Shown here piece by piece: positions 1 to 8,417 of a DNA stretch of 64,000 nucleotides. How positions within the stretch are numbered: the stretch's first letter is position 1; every line of letters starts with the position of its first letter. The position numbers and the translations under genes were made by a program. The notes below the pieces were generated by a model, which was not told the origin of the DNA, made no database searches, and saw only the letters and a list, made by a program, of their open reading frames with translations. This DNA is from Micromonospora sp. M71_S20 (GTDB lineage: Bacteria; Actinomycetota; Actinomycetes; Mycobacteriales; Micromonosporaceae): contig NZ_RCCV01000003.1 of NCBI RefSeq assembly GCF_003664255.1, forward strand, positions 682,001 through 746,000. The letters are read 5' to 3'.

Positions 1-64
1 GGCCGGCTGCGCCGGCCCGCCGCCCAGTTCACGAACCGTCGTCGTAGAACAGACCAAGGAAGAG

Positions 65-1261
65 ATGACTACCCAGGCTTCCGCGCCGCCCAGCACCAAG
101 TCGCAGGCGCTCCGCTCGTACGACGTCGCCGACTTCCCGGCCCTCACCGGCCTGGAGGAAGAGTGGCGCTTCACCCCGCTCAAGCGGCTGCGCGGGCTGG
201 TCGGGGGCGACGGCTCCAGGTCGCAGCGCGGCGCCAGACGCGCCGAGCTGGAGTCGTCGGAGGCGCAGGCCGCCACCGGCACGGTCCGCCACGAGCACGG
301 CGACCTGCCCGAGGGCGTCACCGTCGGGCGGATCGGCTCCGACGACCCGCGGGTGGGCAGCGTGCTCACCCCGGTCGACCGGGTCAGCGCGCTGGCCTAC
401 GGCGAGGCCGGTCAGGCCCTGCTGGTCCAGGTCGCCCGCGACGCGGTGGTGGCCGAGCCGGTGAGCCTGCGGGTGGTCGGCGAGAGCGCCGAGGGCCTGG
501 CCTTCGGGCACACCTTCGTCGAGGTGGGCCGGTTCGCCGAGGTGACCCTGGTGGTGGAGCACGTCGGTTCGGCCACGCTGGCCGACAACGTCGAGGTGGC
601 CGTGGCCGACGGGGCGAAGCTGACCCTGGTCACCGTCGCCGACTGGGCCGATGACGCCGTCCAGGCCCAGCACCTGCGGGTCCGGCTGGGCCGCGACGCC
701 AAGGTGGTGCACGTCCAGGTCTCCCTCGGCGGCGACCTGGTGCGGCAGTACACCTCGGTGGAATACACCGACCGGGGCGGCGAGGCCGAGCTGTACGGCC
801 TCTACTTCGCCGACTCGGGGCAGCACCTGGAGCACCGCCAGCTGGTCGACCACACCGTGCCGGACTGCCGCAGTTACGTCGGCTACCGGGGCGCCCTGCA
901 GGGCGAGAGCGCGCGCACCGTCTGGGTGGGCGACGTGCTGATCCGCGCCGAGGCGACCGGCACCGACACGTACGAGATCAACCGGAACCTGCTGCTGACC
1001 GACGGCGCGCGGGCGGACTCCGTACCCAATCTGGAGATCGAGACCGGCGAGATCGCCGGCGCCGGGCACGCGAGCGCGACCGGCCGTTTCGACGACGAGC
1101 AGCTGTTCTACCTGATGGCCCGGGGCATCCCGGAGTCCGAGGCGCGGCGCCTGGTGGTCCGCGGCTTCTTCGCCGAGCTGATCAACAAGATCCCGGTCGA
1201 GTCGCTGCGTGAGCGCCTGGGGGACGCCATCGAGGCCCGGCTCACCAAGGCCGGCGCCTGA
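65..1261 (+). CDS. sufD: Fe-S cluster assembly scaffold protein SufD
   Basis: SufD is the non-catalytic partner of SufB in the cytosolic SufBC2D scaffold, where iron-sulfur clusters are built. The 398-residue length fits the family. The middle is rich in short beta strands, as expected for the SufB/D beta-helix core, and the C-terminal part (about 300-395) carries family-like helices with the segment FDDEQLFYLMARGIPESEA. The start is supported by AAGGA four bases upstream of the ATG. Its stop overlaps the next start by one base (TGATG), so it is translationally coupled to the Rieske gene. In most actinobacteria sufB lies just upstream; the first 64 bases of the window are too short to show it. 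Identification is by context and sequence feel and is firm within the SufB/SufD family. Confidence 0.93.
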   Translation: MTTQASAPPSTKSQALRSYDVADFPALTGLEEEWRFTPLKRLRGLVGGDGSRSQRGARRAELESSEAQAATGTVRHEHGDLPEGVTVGRIGSDDPRVGSVLTPVDRVSALAYGEAGQALLVQVARDAVVAEPVSLRVVGESAEGLAFGHTFVEVGRFAEVTLVVEHVGSATLADNVEVAVADGAKLTLVTVADWADDAVQAQHLRVRLGRDAKVVHVQVSLGGDLVRQYTSVEYTDRGGEAELYGLYFADSGQHLEHRQLVDHTVPDCRSYVGYRGALQGESARTVWVGDVLIRAEATGTDTYEINRNLLLTDGARADSVPNLEIETGEIAGAGHASATGRFDDEQLFYLMARGIPESEARRLVVRGFFAELINKIPVESLRERLGDAIEARLTKAGA

Positions 1262-1587
1262 TGATCCGTCTCTGCTCCACCGAGGACGTGCCGAAGGGCA
1301 CGGTGGTCAGCGCGGACGTCGACGGCACCCCGATCGCGCTGGTGCACGGCGAGGACGGCGCCTTCTACGCCGCCTACGACGAGTGCTCGCACGCCGCGGT
1401 CGCCCTCTCCGAGGGGGAGGTCTCCGGCTGCACGCTGGAATGCTGGCTGCACGGATCCCGTTTCGACCTGAGGACCGGCGAGCCGACCGGGCTGCCCGCC
1501 ACCGAACCCGTTCCCGTCTATCCCGTCGAAGTCCGAGACGGCGACATCTACGTCAGTCTCACGCCGAGCAATGGAGTGACCCGATAA
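1261..1587 (+). CDS. Rieske [2Fe-2S] ferredoxin of the suf operon
   Basis: A 108-residue protein that is essentially one Rieske domain. The two cluster-binding boxes are visible as C42-x-H44 and C61-x2-H64, spaced as in bacterial non-haem Rieske ferredoxins. It starts on the last base of the sufD stop and its own stop overlaps the sufC start (TAATG), so it is embedded in the operon. A Rieske ferredoxin between sufD and sufC is common in actinobacteria. It probably donates electrons or helps cluster assembly, but its role in Suf is not established, and a dioxygenase-type electron carrier cannot be excluded from sequence alone. Confidence 0.9.
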   Translation: MIRLCSTEDVPKGTVVSADVDGTPIALVHGEDGAFYAAYDECSHAAVALSEGEVSGCTLECWLHGSRFDLRTGEPTGLPATEPVPVYPVEVRDGDIYVSLTPSNGVTR

Positions 1588-2360
1588 TGAGCACCCTGGA
1601 GATCCGCGACCTGAAGGTGTCGGTCAAGCTGCCCGAGGGTGAGCTCAAGCCGATCCTGGCCGGTGTCGACCTGACCGTCCGCTCGGGCGAGACCCACGCG
1701 ATCATGGGCCCGAACGGCTCCGGCAAGTCCACCCTGGCCTACTCGATCGCCGGCCACCCCAAGTACGAGATCACCGGCGGCTCGGTGACCCTCGACGGCG
1801 AGGACGTGCTGGCCCTGTCCGTGGACGAGCGGGCCCGCGCCGGCCTCTTCCTGGCCATGCAGTACCCGGTCGAGGTCCCCGGCGTCTCGGTGGCGAACTT
1901 CCTGCGTACCGCCAAGACCGCCATCGACGGCCAGGCGCCCAAGCTGCGCACCTGGGGCGGCGAGCTGCGCGGGGCCATGGAGCGCCTCCAGATGGACCCG
2001 GCGTTCGCCCAGCGCAACGTCAACGAGGGCTTCTCCGGCGGTGAGAAGAAGCGGCACGAGATCGTGCAGCTGGAGCTGCTCAAGCCGAAGATCGCCATCC
2101 TCGACGAGACCGACTCCGGCCTCGACGTGGACGCGCTGCGCGTGGTCAGCGAGGGCGTGAACCGCGTCCGCGACACCGGCGACACCGGGATGCTGCTGAT
2201 CACCCACTACACCCGGATCCTGCGCTACATCAAGCCGGACTTCGTGCACGTCTTCGTCGCCGGCCGGATCGTCGAGCAGGGCGGCCCGGAGCTGGCCGAC
2301 AAGCTCGAGGAAGAGGGCTACGAGCGGTACGCCGCCGGAGCCGGCGCGGCGCGGGCCTGA
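1587..2360 (+). CDS. sufC: Fe-S cluster assembly ATPase SufC
   Basis: SufC is the cytosolic ABC-type ATPase that drives conformational change in the SufBCD scaffold; it is not a transporter. The 257-residue protein shows Walker A GPNGSGKST at 41-49, the ABC signature FSGGEKKR at 149-156 and a Walker B ending in AILDETDSGLD, with Asp-Glu-Thr-Asp as is usual in SufC. The start is the ATG overlapping the previous stop by one base. A longer upstream reading in this frame only runs through the Rieske gene and is not coding. It sits between sufD and sufS. Confidence 0.96.
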   Translation: MSTLEIRDLKVSVKLPEGELKPILAGVDLTVRSGETHAIMGPNGSGKSTLAYSIAGHPKYEITGGSVTLDGEDVLALSVDERARAGLFLAMQYPVEVPGVSVANFLRTAKTAIDGQAPKLRTWGGELRGAMERLQMDPAFAQRNVNEGFSGGEKKRHEIVQLELLKPKIAILDETDSGLDVDALRVVSEGVNRVRDTGDTGMLLITHYTRILRYIKPDFVHVFVAGRIVEQGGPELADKLEEEGYERYAAGAGAARA

Positions 2361-2374
2361 GTCCTTCCGAAAGA

Positions 2375-3697
2375 ATGGGTGGGCCGGTCGACATGACTTC
2401 CATCGCGATCCCGTCGGGGATGCCGCAGTACGACGACGTGCCGCGTTACGACGTGGCGAAGGTGCGCGCCGACTTCCCGATCCTCGACCGGGAGATCAAC
2501 GGGCACCGGCTGGTCTACCTCGACAGCGCCAACACCTCGCACAAGCCGCGGCAGGTGCTCGACGTGCTCGGCGAGCACTACGCGATGCACAACGCCAACG
2601 TGTCCCGGTCGGTGCACACCCTGGGCACCGAGGCCACCGAGGCGTACGAGGGCGCGCGGGCGAAGATCGCCGCGTTCATCAACGCGCCGAGCGTGGACGA
2701 GGTGGTGTTCACCAAGAACTCCACCGAGGCGATCAACATCGTGGCGTACGCGTTCTCCAACGCGTCGCTGCGGCCCGACGCCGACCCCCGCTTCCGGCTC
2801 GGCCCCGGCGACGAGGTGGTGATCTCCGAGATGGAGCACCACTCGAACATCGTGCCGTGGCAGCTGCTCTGCGAGCGCACCGGCGCGACCCTGCGCTGGT
2901 TCCCGGTCACCGACCAGGGGCGCCTGGACGAGTCGGGGTTGGAGGACCTGGTCACCGAGCGGACGAAGATCGTCTCGCTGGTGCACACGTCCAACATCCT
3001 CGGCACGGTCAACGCCACCTCGCGGATCACCGCCCGGGTCCGCGAGGTGGGCGCGCTGCTGCTGCTCGACTGCTCCCAGTCGGTGCCGCACATGCCGATG
3101 GACGTGGTCGACTACGACGCCGACTTCATCGTCTTCACCGGGCACAAGATGTGCGGCCCGACCGGCATCGGCGTGCTCTGGGGCCGGGCCGAGCTGCTGG
3201 CGGCGATGCCGCCGGTGCTGGGCGGCGGGTCGATGATCGAGACGGTCACCATGGCCCGCTCGACGTTCGCCGCGCCGCCGGCCCGGTTCGAGGCGGGCAC
3301 CCCGCCGATCGCCGAGGCGGTCGCGCTCGGCGCGGCCGTCGACTACCTCGCCGGCATCGGGATGCGGGCCATCCAGTGGCACGAGAAGGAGCTGACGGCG
3401 TACGCGCTGGACGCCCTCGCCACGGTGCCCGGCCTGCGGATCTTCGGACCGTCGGTGCCGGTGGGCCGGGGCGGCACCATCTCGTTCGCCCTCGACGACA
3501 TCCACCCGCACGACGTCGGGCAGGTGCTCGACTCGCTCGGCGTGCAGGTGCGCGTCGGCCACCACTGCGCCAAGCCGGTGTGCACCCGGTTCGGCGTGCC
3601 GGCCATGACGCGGGCCTCGTTCTACCTCTACACCACCACCGGGGAGATCGACGCCCTGGTGGCAGGACTGGAGCAGGTGCGGAAGGTGTTCGAGTGA
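2375..3697 (+). CDS. sufS: Cysteine desulfurase SufS
   Basis: A PLP-dependent class V aminotransferase-fold enzyme that takes sulfur from cysteine and hands it to SufU. The PLP lysine is K258 in TGHKMCGP, and the catalytic cysteine is C398 in RVGHHCAKP (numbering from the first ATG). The N-terminal part contains the family segment YLDSANTSHKP. Length 440 (or 434) is slightly above the usual ~410. Two starts are possible: ATG at 2375, preceded by GAAAG, and ATG at 2393, preceded by GGTGGG; I cannot decide between them. It lies 14 bases after sufC and 42 bases before sufU. Confidence 0.95.
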   Translation: MGGPVDMTSIAIPSGMPQYDDVPRYDVAKVRADFPILDREINGHRLVYLDSANTSHKPRQVLDVLGEHYAMHNANVSRSVHTLGTEATEAYEGARAKIAAFINAPSVDEVVFTKNSTEAINIVAYAFSNASLRPDADPRFRLGPGDEVVISEMEHHSNIVPWQLLCERTGATLRWFPVTDQGRLDESGLEDLVTERTKIVSLVHTSNILGTVNATSRITARVREVGALLLLDCSQSVPHMPMDVVDYDADFIVFTGHKMCGPTGIGVLWGRAELLAAMPPVLGGGSMIETVTMARSTFAAPPARFEAGTPPIAEAVALGAAVDYLAGIGMRAIQWHEKELTAYALDALATVPGLRIFGPSVPVGRGGTISFALDDIHPHDVGQVLDSLGVQVRVGHHCAKPVCTRFGVPAMTRASFYLYTTTGEIDALVAGLEQVRKVFE

Positions 3698-3739
3698 GCG
3701 GCGACGCAGGGGCCCGCGGATCGACGGGAGTTCAGCCTG

Positions 3740-4216
3740 ATGCAGCTTGAATCTCTTTACCAGGAGATCATCCTGGACCACTACAAGCACCCGCACGGTC
3801 GCGGCCTGCGCGATGCGGACGCCACGGGCGCCCGGGTCGCCGAGGCGCACCACGTCAACCCGACCTGCGGTGACGAGGTCACCGTCCGGGTGGCGACCGA
3901 CGGCGACGTGCTGCACGACGTCTCGTACGACGGCATGGGCTGCTCGATCAGCCAGGCGTCGGCGAGCGTGCTGCACGAGCTGCTGGTGGGCCGGGACGCG
4001 GGCGACGCGTTCCGGGTGCACGAGGCGTTCGTCGAGTTGATGTCCGGCCGTGGCCAGGTCACGCCGGACGAGGACGTGCTCGGTGACGGGGTCGCGTTCG
4101 CGGGCGTCGCCCGCTACCCCGCCCGGGTCAAGTGCGCGCTGTTGCCGTGGATGGCGTTCAAGGACGCCGCGGCACGCGCCGGTGTGGGCGTGAGCCCGAC
4201 GGAGGTTGAGGCATGA
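3740..4216 (+). CDS. sufU: Zinc-dependent sulfurtransferase SufU
   Basis: The 158-residue SufU accepts persulfide sulfur from SufS by zinc-ligand swapping, as in Gram-positive bacteria. The zinc site is visible: C43 and D45 in NPTCGDE, C68 in GMGCSIS and C132 in RVKCALLPW. The insert between the second and third cysteines typical of SufU (rather than IscU) is present. The stop overlaps the sufT start by four bases (ATGA), so the two are coupled. Being next to sufS matches the known functional pairing. Confidence 0.95.
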   Translation: MQLESLYQEIILDHYKHPHGRGLRDADATGARVAEAHHVNPTCGDEVTVRVATDGDVLHDVSYDGMGCSISQASASVLHELLVGRDAGDAFRVHEAFVELMSGRGQVTPDEDVLGDGVAFAGVARYPARVKCALLPWMAFKDAAARAGVGVSPTEVEA

Positions 4217-4668
4217 GCAGCGAGGACACCGCCACCGCGGCGAACCCGGCGACCGAGGGCGCGGGCGCCCCGGGCGGGGAGGCCGCCGCCCCGGCCACGA
4301 ACGGCGCCGCGCCGGTTACGAACGGCGTGCCGGCCGCCGGGGGCAAGGCCGCCGTCGCCGACATCGAGGAGGCGATGAAGGACGTCGTCGACCCAGAGCT
4401 GGGCATCAACGTGGTCGACCTCGGCCTGGTGTACGGCGTGCACGTCGGCGACGACAACGTCGCCACCCTGGACATGACGCTGACCTCGGCGGCGTGCCCG
4501 CTGACCGACGTGATCGAGGACCAGACCCGGCAGGCGCTGACCACCGGCCCGGGCGGCGGGTTGGTCGACGACATCCGGATCAACTGGGTGTGGCTCCCGC
4601 CGTGGGGGCCGGACAAGATCACCGACGAGGGACGCGACCAGCTCCGTTCCCTCGGCTTCAACGTCTGA
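4213..4668 (+). CDS. sufT: SufT / MIP18-family (DUF59) Fe-S maturation factor
   Basis: A DUF59/MIP18 protein that helps deliver or mature Fe-S clusters under high demand. Residues about 48-151 form the domain: DVVDPELGINVVDLGLVYGV followed by TLTSAACPLTD, where the cysteine is the conserved reactive one, and a C-terminal WLPPWGPDKIT. The first ~47 residues are an Ala/Gly/Pro-rich low-complexity extension with two near-copies of ATNGAAP-like sequence, common in actinobacterial homologues. It is the last gene of the suf operon and is followed by a strong hairpin. Confidence 0.92.
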   Translation: MSSEDTATAANPATEGAGAPGGEAAAPATNGAAPVTNGVPAAGGKAAVADIEEAMKDVVDPELGINVVDLGLVYGVHVGDDNVATLDMTLTSAACPLTDVIEDQTRQALTTGPGGGLVDDIRINWVWLPPWGPDKITDEGRDQLRSLGFNV

Positions 4669-4690
4669 CCAACCCGCGCCGGTCGGTACC

Positions 4691-4732
4691 CGTCGAGCGC
4701 GCTGTCCCCTTCCGGGGGCGGCGCGCTCGACG
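4691..4732 (+). terminator. Hairpin terminator of the suf operon
   Basis: Perfect 12-bp arms CGTCGAGCGCGC (4691-4702) and GCGCGCTCGACG (4721-4732), with a small inner CCCC/GGGG pairing and a short T-containing tail, 23 bases after the sufT stop. This is the usual form of a GC-rich actinobacterial terminator. Confidence 0.75.
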
Positions 4733-4875
4733 CGTTTCTGGGGACAAACGACGGCGGCCACTTCGCCGATGACGGCGAGGGTGTCCCACCGCCGCGGATG
4801 ACCCGGCGTGTGCGGGGACGACCGTTTCTTCCACGTTGCGGTGTTCGGGCGGAGCCGACACAAGCTGTGATCCGC

Positions 4876-4902
4876 GTGACATTCTCAATCGACAGATGTC
4901 AC
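4876..4902. promoter_or_regulatory. Inverted repeat just upstream of the small secreted protein
   Basis: GTGACAT (4876-4882) and ATGTCAC (4896-4902) form a perfect 7-bp inverted repeat with centres 20 bp apart, about two helical turns, ending 21 bases before the ATG at 4924. It could be an operator for a dimeric regulator or a 5' UTR hairpin. No regulator can be named. Confidence 0.35.
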
Positions 4903-4923
4903 CGTTCATTGAGGAGACGGCAC

Positions 4924-5310
4924 ATGCGATCTCGGTTGATCTCCGTCGCGTCCGCGCTGGCGCTCGTCACGGGTGGCTCGGCGTTGGCGTTGCTGCCGGC
5001 CAGCCCGGCCAGTGCGCACTGCAGCGGGCACGGCACCCACCCGGATCTGTACAGCGGGGGTGCCATCTCGTTCGGAAACGGGACCAACATCCGCGCCTAT
5101 CCCCACGCCGACTGCGGCAGCCACGGACTCGGCTACCCGAGTCACGGGATCGATGTCCACTGCGCCACCTACACCAACGCGCTCTGGATCTTCGTCCGTA
5201 ACACCACCACCGGAGTCAACGGGTGGTCGCGGCTGGACGCCCTCAACGTCTCGCAGCCCACCACGATCGCCGACTGCTCGAGCGCGGTCGCGACGCACCA
5301 ACTGGCCTGA
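4924..5310 (+). CDS. Small secreted SH3-like protein
   Basis: A 128-residue exported protein. A Sec signal peptide (MRSRLISV, hydrophobic stretch, then ASPASA) likely ends near residue 33. The mature part has four cysteines (HCSG, ADCG, VHCA, ADCS) and a Trp-rich end (LWIFVRN, GVNGWSR) like bacterial SH3-type domains of short actinobacterial secreted proteins. The ATG at 4924 is chosen because GAGGAG lies eight bases upstream and the signal peptide starts there; the reading frame is open further upstream but lacks these signs. Function is unknown. A hairpin follows the stop. Confidence 0.8.
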   Translation: MRSRLISVASALALVTGGSALALLPASPASAHCSGHGTHPDLYSGGAISFGNGTNIRAYPHADCGSHGLGYPSHGIDVHCATYTNALWIFVRNTTTGVNGWSRLDALNVSQPTTIADCSSAVATHQLA

Positions 5311-5317
5311 GCGTCGG

Positions 5318-5347
5318 CCGGCACTCGTCCCAGCCGGCGAGTGCCGG
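5318..5347 (+). terminator. Hairpin after the small secreted protein
   Basis: Perfect 10-bp arms CCGGCACTCG (5318-5327) and CGAGTGCCGG (5338-5347) with a 10-base loop, eight bases after the stop at 5310. Confidence 0.6.
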
Positions 5348-5494
5348 GAAAGCGGTGGCGGCGGGTGGGGTGGGCGAGCAGGATCGGGGCGTGATCGAGA
5401 CGTACCCGGTGCAGAAACTCCCCGTCGCCGCGGCCACCGCCGCCGGGCGACAGCGGACCGCGTCCGGTCGCGTCCCGATCCGCCGCCGACCGTC

Positions 5495-6145
5495 GTGACC
5501 GGCGCGTTCCTGGCCGGTCTGGTCGCCGGCTACGGCGTTGCCATCCCGGTCGGCGCGATCGCGGTCCTCATCCTCGGGCTCAGCGCGCGCACGTCGTTCC
5601 GGGTCGGCGCCGCCGCCGCGTTCGGGGTGGCCACCGCCGACGGGCTCTACGCCGCCGTGGCGGCCCTCGGCGGGGCCGCCGTCGCCGGGCTGATCGCCCC
5701 GGTCGCCGGGCCGCTGCGGCTGGCCGCCGCACTTGTGCTGCTCCTTCTTGCCGGCCACGGCGCCTGGCGCGCGCTGCGTCCCCGCACCGCGACCGGGGTC
5801 GCCGGCGTCCGCCGGGGCATGGACACCCCGGTCCGCGCCTTCACCGGTGTGCTCGCGCTGACCCTGCTGAACCCCGCGACCGTGGTCTACTTCGCCGCGC
5901 TCGTGCTGGGCCGCACCGACCGCGCCGGGTCGGATCCGCTCGCCGCCGGTCTCTTCGTGCTCGGCGCGTTCGTCGCCTCGGCGAGCTGGCAACTGCTGGT
6001 CGCCGGCGGGGGCTCCCTGGTCGGCCGGGTGCTCACCGGCCCGCGCGGTCGGCTCGTGACGGCGCTGCTCTCCAGCGCGATCATCGCCGCCCTAGCCGTG
6101 GCGATGCTGCTGCCCGACGGAGCCGCCGACGCCGCGGTGCCGTAG
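5495..6145 (+). CDS. LysE-family exporter (RhtB/LysE superfamily)
   Basis: A 216-residue integral membrane protein with about six hydrophobic segments and the LysE-type opening GLVAGYGVAIPVGAIAVLI, in which the conserved Pro and Gly sit in the first membrane helix, and LTLLNPATVVYFAA, the second family motif. Such proteins export amino acids or related small molecules by a proton-coupled mechanism. The start is the GTG at 5495; upstream the frame runs back through the preceding gene and the sequence is not membrane-like. The substrate cannot be read from sequence. Confidence 0.85.
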   Translation: MTGAFLAGLVAGYGVAIPVGAIAVLILGLSARTSFRVGAAAAFGVATADGLYAAVAALGGAAVAGLIAPVAGPLRLAAALVLLLLAGHGAWRALRPRTATGVAGVRRGMDTPVRAFTGVLALTLLNPATVVYFAALVLGRTDRAGSDPLAAGLFVLGAFVASASWQLLVAGGGSLVGRVLTGPRGRLVTALLSSAIIAALAVAMLLPDGAADAAVP

Positions 6146-6155
6146 GTTCGGGCGT

Positions 6156-6809
6156 ATGAGCAGCCGCCCCGCCGCCGGAGGCGGCCGCTGGGTCGAGGTG
6201 GACCCGGCCCGGGTCGCCCGCTGGGTCGAGGGCTTCGCCGACCGGCACGGCCCGCCCACCACCACCGTCCAGGCGTACGGGCTGCTGCTCGCCGCCGCCG
6301 ACGGCGCGACCGCCGAGCTGCACACCCCGCCCGGCGCGCCGGCCACCCCCGACGTGGCCGGCTTCGTGGCCGCCGCGACCACGCCCCGCCGGCTCGGCCT
6401 GCTGCTCGCCCGCAAGGGCGCCGTGGCGGTGGGCGTCGCGGCGGGGGAGGAGCTGGTGGTCTCCAAGGTGGACACGCGCTACGTGCAGGGACGCACCGCC
6501 GCCGGGGGCTGGTCCCAGCAGCGCTTCGCCCGGCGGCGCGACAACCAGGCGAAGGCGGCGCTGGGCGACGCCGCCGACCTGGCCGTACGGCTGCTGCTGC
6601 CGGAGGCGTCGTCGTTGGGTGCGCTGGTCTGCGGCGGCGACCGGCGGGCGGTGGACACCGTGCTGGCCGACCGGCGGCTCGCCCCGCTGGCGGCGCTGCG
6701 CGCCGAGCGGCTGCTGGACGTGCCCGAGCCCCGCCACGCCGTGCTCGTCGGCGCGATCGCGGCGGCCCGGGCGGTCCGGATCCTGGTCCGCGACCCCGCG
6801 CCGTCCTGA
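6156..6809 (+). CDS. acVLRF1-type peptidyl-tRNA hydrolase/release factor
   Basis: A 217-residue member of the actinobacterial VLRF1 (Vms1-like release factor 1) family, related to the eRF1 catalytic domain. These proteins are thought to free nascent chains from stalled ribosomes or tRNA. The diagnostic loop GGWSQQR is at 117-123; its glutamine pair takes the place of the GGQ of eRF1. It is followed by the basic stretch FARRRDNQ. It starts ten bases after the LysE stop. The family is known from comparative work; the exact role in this organism is inferred. Confidence 0.85.
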   Translation: MSSRPAAGGGRWVEVDPARVARWVEGFADRHGPPTTTVQAYGLLLAAADGATAELHTPPGAPATPDVAGFVAAATTPRRLGLLLARKGAVAVGVAAGEELVVSKVDTRYVQGRTAAGGWSQQRFARRRDNQAKAALGDAADLAVRLLLPEASSLGALVCGGDRRAVDTVLADRRLAPLAALRAERLLDVPEPRHAVLVGAIAAARAVRILVRDPAPS

Positions 6810-6831
6810 CCCGGCAGCACGGCTCCGGAGG

Positions 6832-6882
6832 CCCGGCGGTTCCGCTTGCTTCCCGGCGGTTCCGCTTGTGGCCCGGCGGTTC
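6832..6882. repeat. 20-bp-period direct repeat, 2.5 copies
   Basis: The unit CCCGGCGGTTCCGCTTG occurs at 6832-6848 and 6852-6868, with a partial third copy CCCGGCGGTTC at 6872-6882. It lies in the 258-bp gap before the XRE-TPR pair. It could be slipped-strand expansion or a tandem binding site; nothing else is evident in the gap. Confidence 0.6.
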
Positions 6883-7067
6883 GCCGTGGCGACCGCGATG
6901 CAGGAGAACCGGCTTCCGCCTGTGGCCGGCGGCTGCGGCGGGCGCGTGGCCACGGCTCCGAGGGGGCCCGAGGCCACGGTCTCCCGCCCGGGGAGCGGCC
7001 CCGGTCGTGGTCGGTCGCCCGAGCGCCGGCGCACTAGGCTGGGCGCGACGGTCGGGAGGGGGCCAGG

Positions 7068-8417
7068 ATGGCGGAGACGGCGGCGGCCGACGTCGCCGTG
7101 GTCGGGGGCGTCGACTCCCGCGACGACGCGGTCGGGGAGAGCCTGGGTGACCGGATCAGACGCCTGCGCCTGGCCCGGGGCCTCACCCAGCAGCAGGTCG
7201 TCGGCTCCCGCTACACCCGCGCCTACCTGGGTGCCGTGGAGTCGGGGGCCCGGATGCCCAGCCCCGAGGCGCTGGCCCACTTCGCCGACCGCCTCGGGTT
7301 GGCCGTGGACGACCTGCGCCACGGTCGGCCGGCCAACGCGGTCGCCCAGCTCGCCGGCGAGCAGGCGGCGGCCCGCCGGGACCTCTCCGCCGGCAGGTTG
7401 GACGCCGCCGAGCGGGCGTTGACCGGGATACGCCGCCGCGCGGAGCGCTACGGACTGTCCGAGCTGGCCGGTTGGGCCGGATACCACCTGGCGGAGGCCC
7501 AACTGCACCGGGGGCGCACAGAGGACGCCGCCACCCGGTACGACGAGCTTGCCGACCAACTGCCCGACGACTGCCCGGCGCTGCGCGCGGCGGTGCTGGC
7601 CCGGCAGGCGTACTGCCTGCTGGTCGCCGGGGACACGCCGCGGGCAGTGGCGATCCTGGAGGGCGGCCTGCGGGCCCTGCGGGCGGCGCCGCCGGTGGAC
7701 GCCGACGCCGAGCTGCGCTTGACCAACGCGCTGATGTACACGTTCCTCGAGCTGAGCTGGCGGGAGCGGGCCCGGCGGTTGGAGCGGGAGGTGACGCCCC
7801 TGCTCGCCCGGGCGACCAACCGGGAGTGGGTGGCGCAGTTCCACGCCGTCGCCGGGCAGTTGCGTCGCGACGGCGAGCTGGACGAGGCGGACCGGCACCT
7901 GCGGGAGGCCGTCCGCCGCTACACCGAGCTGGGGCTGACCCGGGAGATCGGCCTGTGTCACTGGGCCCGTGGCTACGTCCTGCTGCGGGCCGGGCGACCG
8001 GGGGAGGCGGTGGCGCAGCTGCGGCGCGCCCGGGAGACGCTGGGTGCCGTCGGCGCGGTGCTCGACCACGCCGGGGCGACGCTGGAGCTGGCCGAGGCGC
8101 GTCGGCGCGAGGGCGCGCTGGACGAGGCGGCCGAGCTGGCCGAGGAGGCGGCCGGGGCGGCGACCGCCAGCGACCACCGCGAGATCATGGCCGAGGCAGA
8201 CCGGGTACGCGGACTGGTGCGGGCCGCCCAGGGCGACGGCGAGCAGGCGCGGCGGCTGCTGCTGCGGGCCGTCGACCGGTACGAACGGGCCGGCCTGATG
8301 GGTGACGTGGTGATCACCTGCCGCCACCTCGCGGAGCTGTTGCTGGCCCGGGCGGAACGGGACGAGGCGGCGGCGGTGCTGCGCCGCGGCCTGCGCGCGG
8401 CGGAGCGGCTGTCGTGA
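7068..8417 (+). CDS. XRE-family HTH regulator with TPR repeats (first of pair)
   Basis: A 449-residue cytosolic protein with an XRE helix-turn-helix at about 26-80 (LGDRIRRLRLARGLTQQQV through MPSPEALAHFADRLG), followed by a long array of helical TPR-like repeats rich in Ala, Leu, Arg and Glu. The layout resembles peptide- or signal-sensing TPR regulators of actinomycetes. The second gene overlaps it by four bases (GTGA), so the two are coupled and probably work together or arose by duplication. The target is unknown. Confidence 0.85.
   Translation: MAETAAADVAVVGGVDSRDDAVGESLGDRIRRLRLARGLTQQQVVGSRYTRAYLGAVESGARMPSPEALAHFADRLGLAVDDLRHGRPANAVAQLAGEQAAARRDLSAGRLDAAERALTGIRRRAERYGLSELAGWAGYHLAEAQLHRGRTEDAATRYDELADQLPDDCPALRAAVLARQAYCLLVAGDTPRAVAILEGGLRALRAAPPVDADAELRLTNALMYTFLELSWRERARRLEREVTPLLARATNREWVAQFHAVAGQLRRDGELDEADRHLREAVRRYTELGLTREIGLCHWARGYVLLRAGRPGEAVAQLRRARETLGAVGAVLDHAGATLELAEARRREGALDEAAELAEEAAGAATASDHREIMAEADRVRGLVRAAQGDGEQARRLLLRAVDRYERAGLMGDVVITCRHLAELLLARAERDEAAAVLRRGLRAAERLS

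Noticed and set aside
1..64. End of an upstream sufB gene
   Set aside because: The 64 bases are too few to recognise a protein, and each frame gives only low-complexity residues.
6081..8327. 748-codon minus-strand frame over the VLRF1 and first XRE-TPR genes
   Set aside because: It runs antisense across two convincing genes and an intergenic gap, so it cannot be a single real protein.
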